The notes below the pieces were generated by a model. That model was not told where the DNA came from and made no database searches. It saw only the letters and a program-made list of their open reading frames with translations. Of a stretch of 64,000 nt of DNA, positions 63,154-64,000 are shown piece after piece (the first letter of the stretch is position 1; each line of letters opens with the position of its first letter). A program made the position numbers and the translations under genes. The DNA lies in the NCBI RefSeq assembly GCF_026686735.1, contig NZ_CP113432.1:4019001-4083000 (forward strand). The letters run 5' to 3'. This DNA comes from Pseudomonas triclosanedens. Lineage in GTDB: Bacteria; Pseudomonadota; Gammaproteobacteria; Pseudomonadales; Pseudomonadaceae.

Positions 63154-64000
63154 ATGCTGTTGCTCTGGTTACTCGTCCTGGTCCTTGTCGTCGCCTGGCT
63201 CGCGCACCGCCGCGCCGCGCCGCTCAAGGCGCTGGGCATCGTCGCCGTCTATCTCGTCCTGATGAGTCTGTTCAGCCATGCGCACGGCTGGATGGTGCTG
63301 CTGTGGCTGTTATGGGCGGTAGCCGCGACGACCATCCTCGCCACCGACCTGCGCCGCAGCCTGTTCACCTCGCGGCTGTTCGCCTGGTTCAAGAAGACCC
63401 TGCCGCCGATGTCCGAAACCGAACGCGAAGCCATCGAGGCCGGCACCGTGTGGTGGGATGGCCAACTGTTCAGCGGCCGTCCCGACTGGAGCACGCTGCT
63501 CGGCTATCCCCGCGCACAACTGACCGAAGAGGAGCAGGCGTTCGTCGACGGTCCAACCGAGCAGCTCTGCGCCCTGGTCAACGACTGGGACATCGGCCAG
63601 CGCATGGACCTGCCGCCGGAAGCCTGGGCCTTCATCAAGGAACAGGGCTTCTTCGGCCTGATCATTCCCAAGGAATATGGCGGCAAGGGCTTCTCCGCCT
63701 TCGCCCACTCCCAGGTGGTGATGAAGCTCGCGAGCCGTAGCGGCGATCTCGCTTCCACCGTGATGGTGCCCAACTCGCTCGGCCCGGCTGAACTGCTGCT
63801 CCACTACGGCACCGATGAGCAACGCCAGCGCTACCTGCCGCGCCTGGCCACGGGCGACGAAATCCCCTGCTTCGCCCTCACCAGCCCGCAGGCCGGCTCC
63901 GACGCTGGCGGCATGACCGACATCGGCGTGGTCTGCAAGGGCCAGTGGAACGGCGAGGAGGTGCTCGGCCTGCGCCTGACCTGGGAAAAGCGCTACATCA
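63154..64000 (+). CDS. fadE: Acyl-CoA dehydrogenase FadE type (3' end outside window)
   Basis: First enzyme of fatty acid beta-oxidation, here the large membrane-linked FadE type. The visible 282 codons begin with hydrophobic segments (LLLWLLVLVLVVAWL; then LLWLLWAVAATTILA) followed by TLPPMSETEREAIEAGTVWWDGQLFSG and GFFGLIIPKEYGGKGFSAFAHSQVVMKLASRSGDLASTVMVPNSLGPAELL, typical of FadE/AidB-like dehydrogenases, and ALTSPQAGSDAG near the active site. GGAGGA lies 6 nt before the ATG. The gene continues past the right edge; the full protein should be about 800 residues. Confidence 0.92.
   Translation, partial: MLLLWLLVLVLVVAWLAHRRAAPLKALGIVAVYLVLMSLFSHAHGWMVLLWLLWAVAATTILATDLRRSLFTSRLFAWFKKTLPPMSETEREAIEAGTVWWDGQLFSGRPDWSTLLGYPRAQLTEEEQAFVDGPTEQLCALVNDWDIGQRMDLPPEAWAFIKEQGFFGLIIPKEYGGKGFSAFAHSQVVMKLASRSGDLASTVMVPNSLGPAELLLHYGTDEQRQRYLPRLATGDEIPCFALTSPQAGSDAGGMTDIGVVCKGQWNGEEVLGLRLTWEKRYI

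Overview
The window is a high-GC chromosomal segment of a Pseudomonas, most likely from the P. aeruginosa / P. nitroreducens / P. citronellolis side of the genus. This rests on gene content and on gene order remembered from P. aeruginosa: smc-zipA-ligA beside a GntR-alkB2 pair and xdhABC-guaD, and, further right, dusA-tal-rssC-rssB-mlaA followed by a phosphonate-type GntR/HAD/HD trio, queF, copRS, an ABC exporter, a GST, a transglutaminase and fadE. No database search was possible, so every family call comes from reading motifs.

Layout. (1) 1-3.13 kb is the end of a mobile island: an unknown protein, a second-copy-type RNase HI and a tyrosine integrase whose gene starts about 75 bp from the 3' end of ffs (4.5S RNA, minus strand), the likely attachment site. 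(2) 3.4-12.4 kb is housekeeping: a small fimbrial-like secreted protein, an HU-like protein, ligA, zipA and smc, ending at a GntR gene divergent from alkB2. (3) 12.5-39.2 kb is a nitrogen/purine region. xdhABC and guaD convert guanine and hypoxanthine to xanthine and urate. Further right are an AzgA-type permease, uraH, puuE, uraD, allA, a membrane urate oxidase with a fused cytochrome c (puuD) and an NCS2 urate/xanthine permease. They take urate through 5-hydroxyisourate, OHCU, allantoin and allantoate towards glyoxylate and urea. A FadR-type GntR gene sits in the middle, and a TTGTATACAA operator recurs upstream of the permeases, uraH and puuE. Embedded are a LysR-linked DHA2/HlyD efflux pair, an L-2-hydroxyglutarate oxidase locus with its own GntR regulator and repeated TTGTCNGACAA operators, and an unusual fused regulator/kinase protein. 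(4) 39.2-45.9 kb is accessory: a chemoreceptor, two lipoproteins, a 2OG-Fe(II) oxygenase meeting an O-antigen-ligase-like protein tail to tail, and a more AT-rich block of unknown membrane or secreted proteins beside dusA. (5) 45.9-53.2 kb holds dusA, tal, the rssC-rssB pair, mlaA, then the GntR / PhnX-like / PhnZ-like trio. (6) 53.2-64 kb holds queF, a copper-resistance locus (copB, copA, a CopI-like cupredoxin, a 43-residue secreted peptide, divergent copRS), an ABC-2 exporter, a GST, a transglutaminase and the start of fadE, cut by the window edge.

Most notable points. The 598-residue regulator/kinase fusion has lost both phosphorylation residues (Asp to Glu in the receiver, His to Asn in the H-box). 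A PhnX-like HAD protein without its nucleophile is translationally coupled to an HD protein that keeps all PhnZ-type iron ligands. The allantoicase gene usually found between uraD and allA is missing. Several clear palindromic operators allow specific regulon predictions. A small peptide gene with its own ribosome site and terminator lies between the cop operons.
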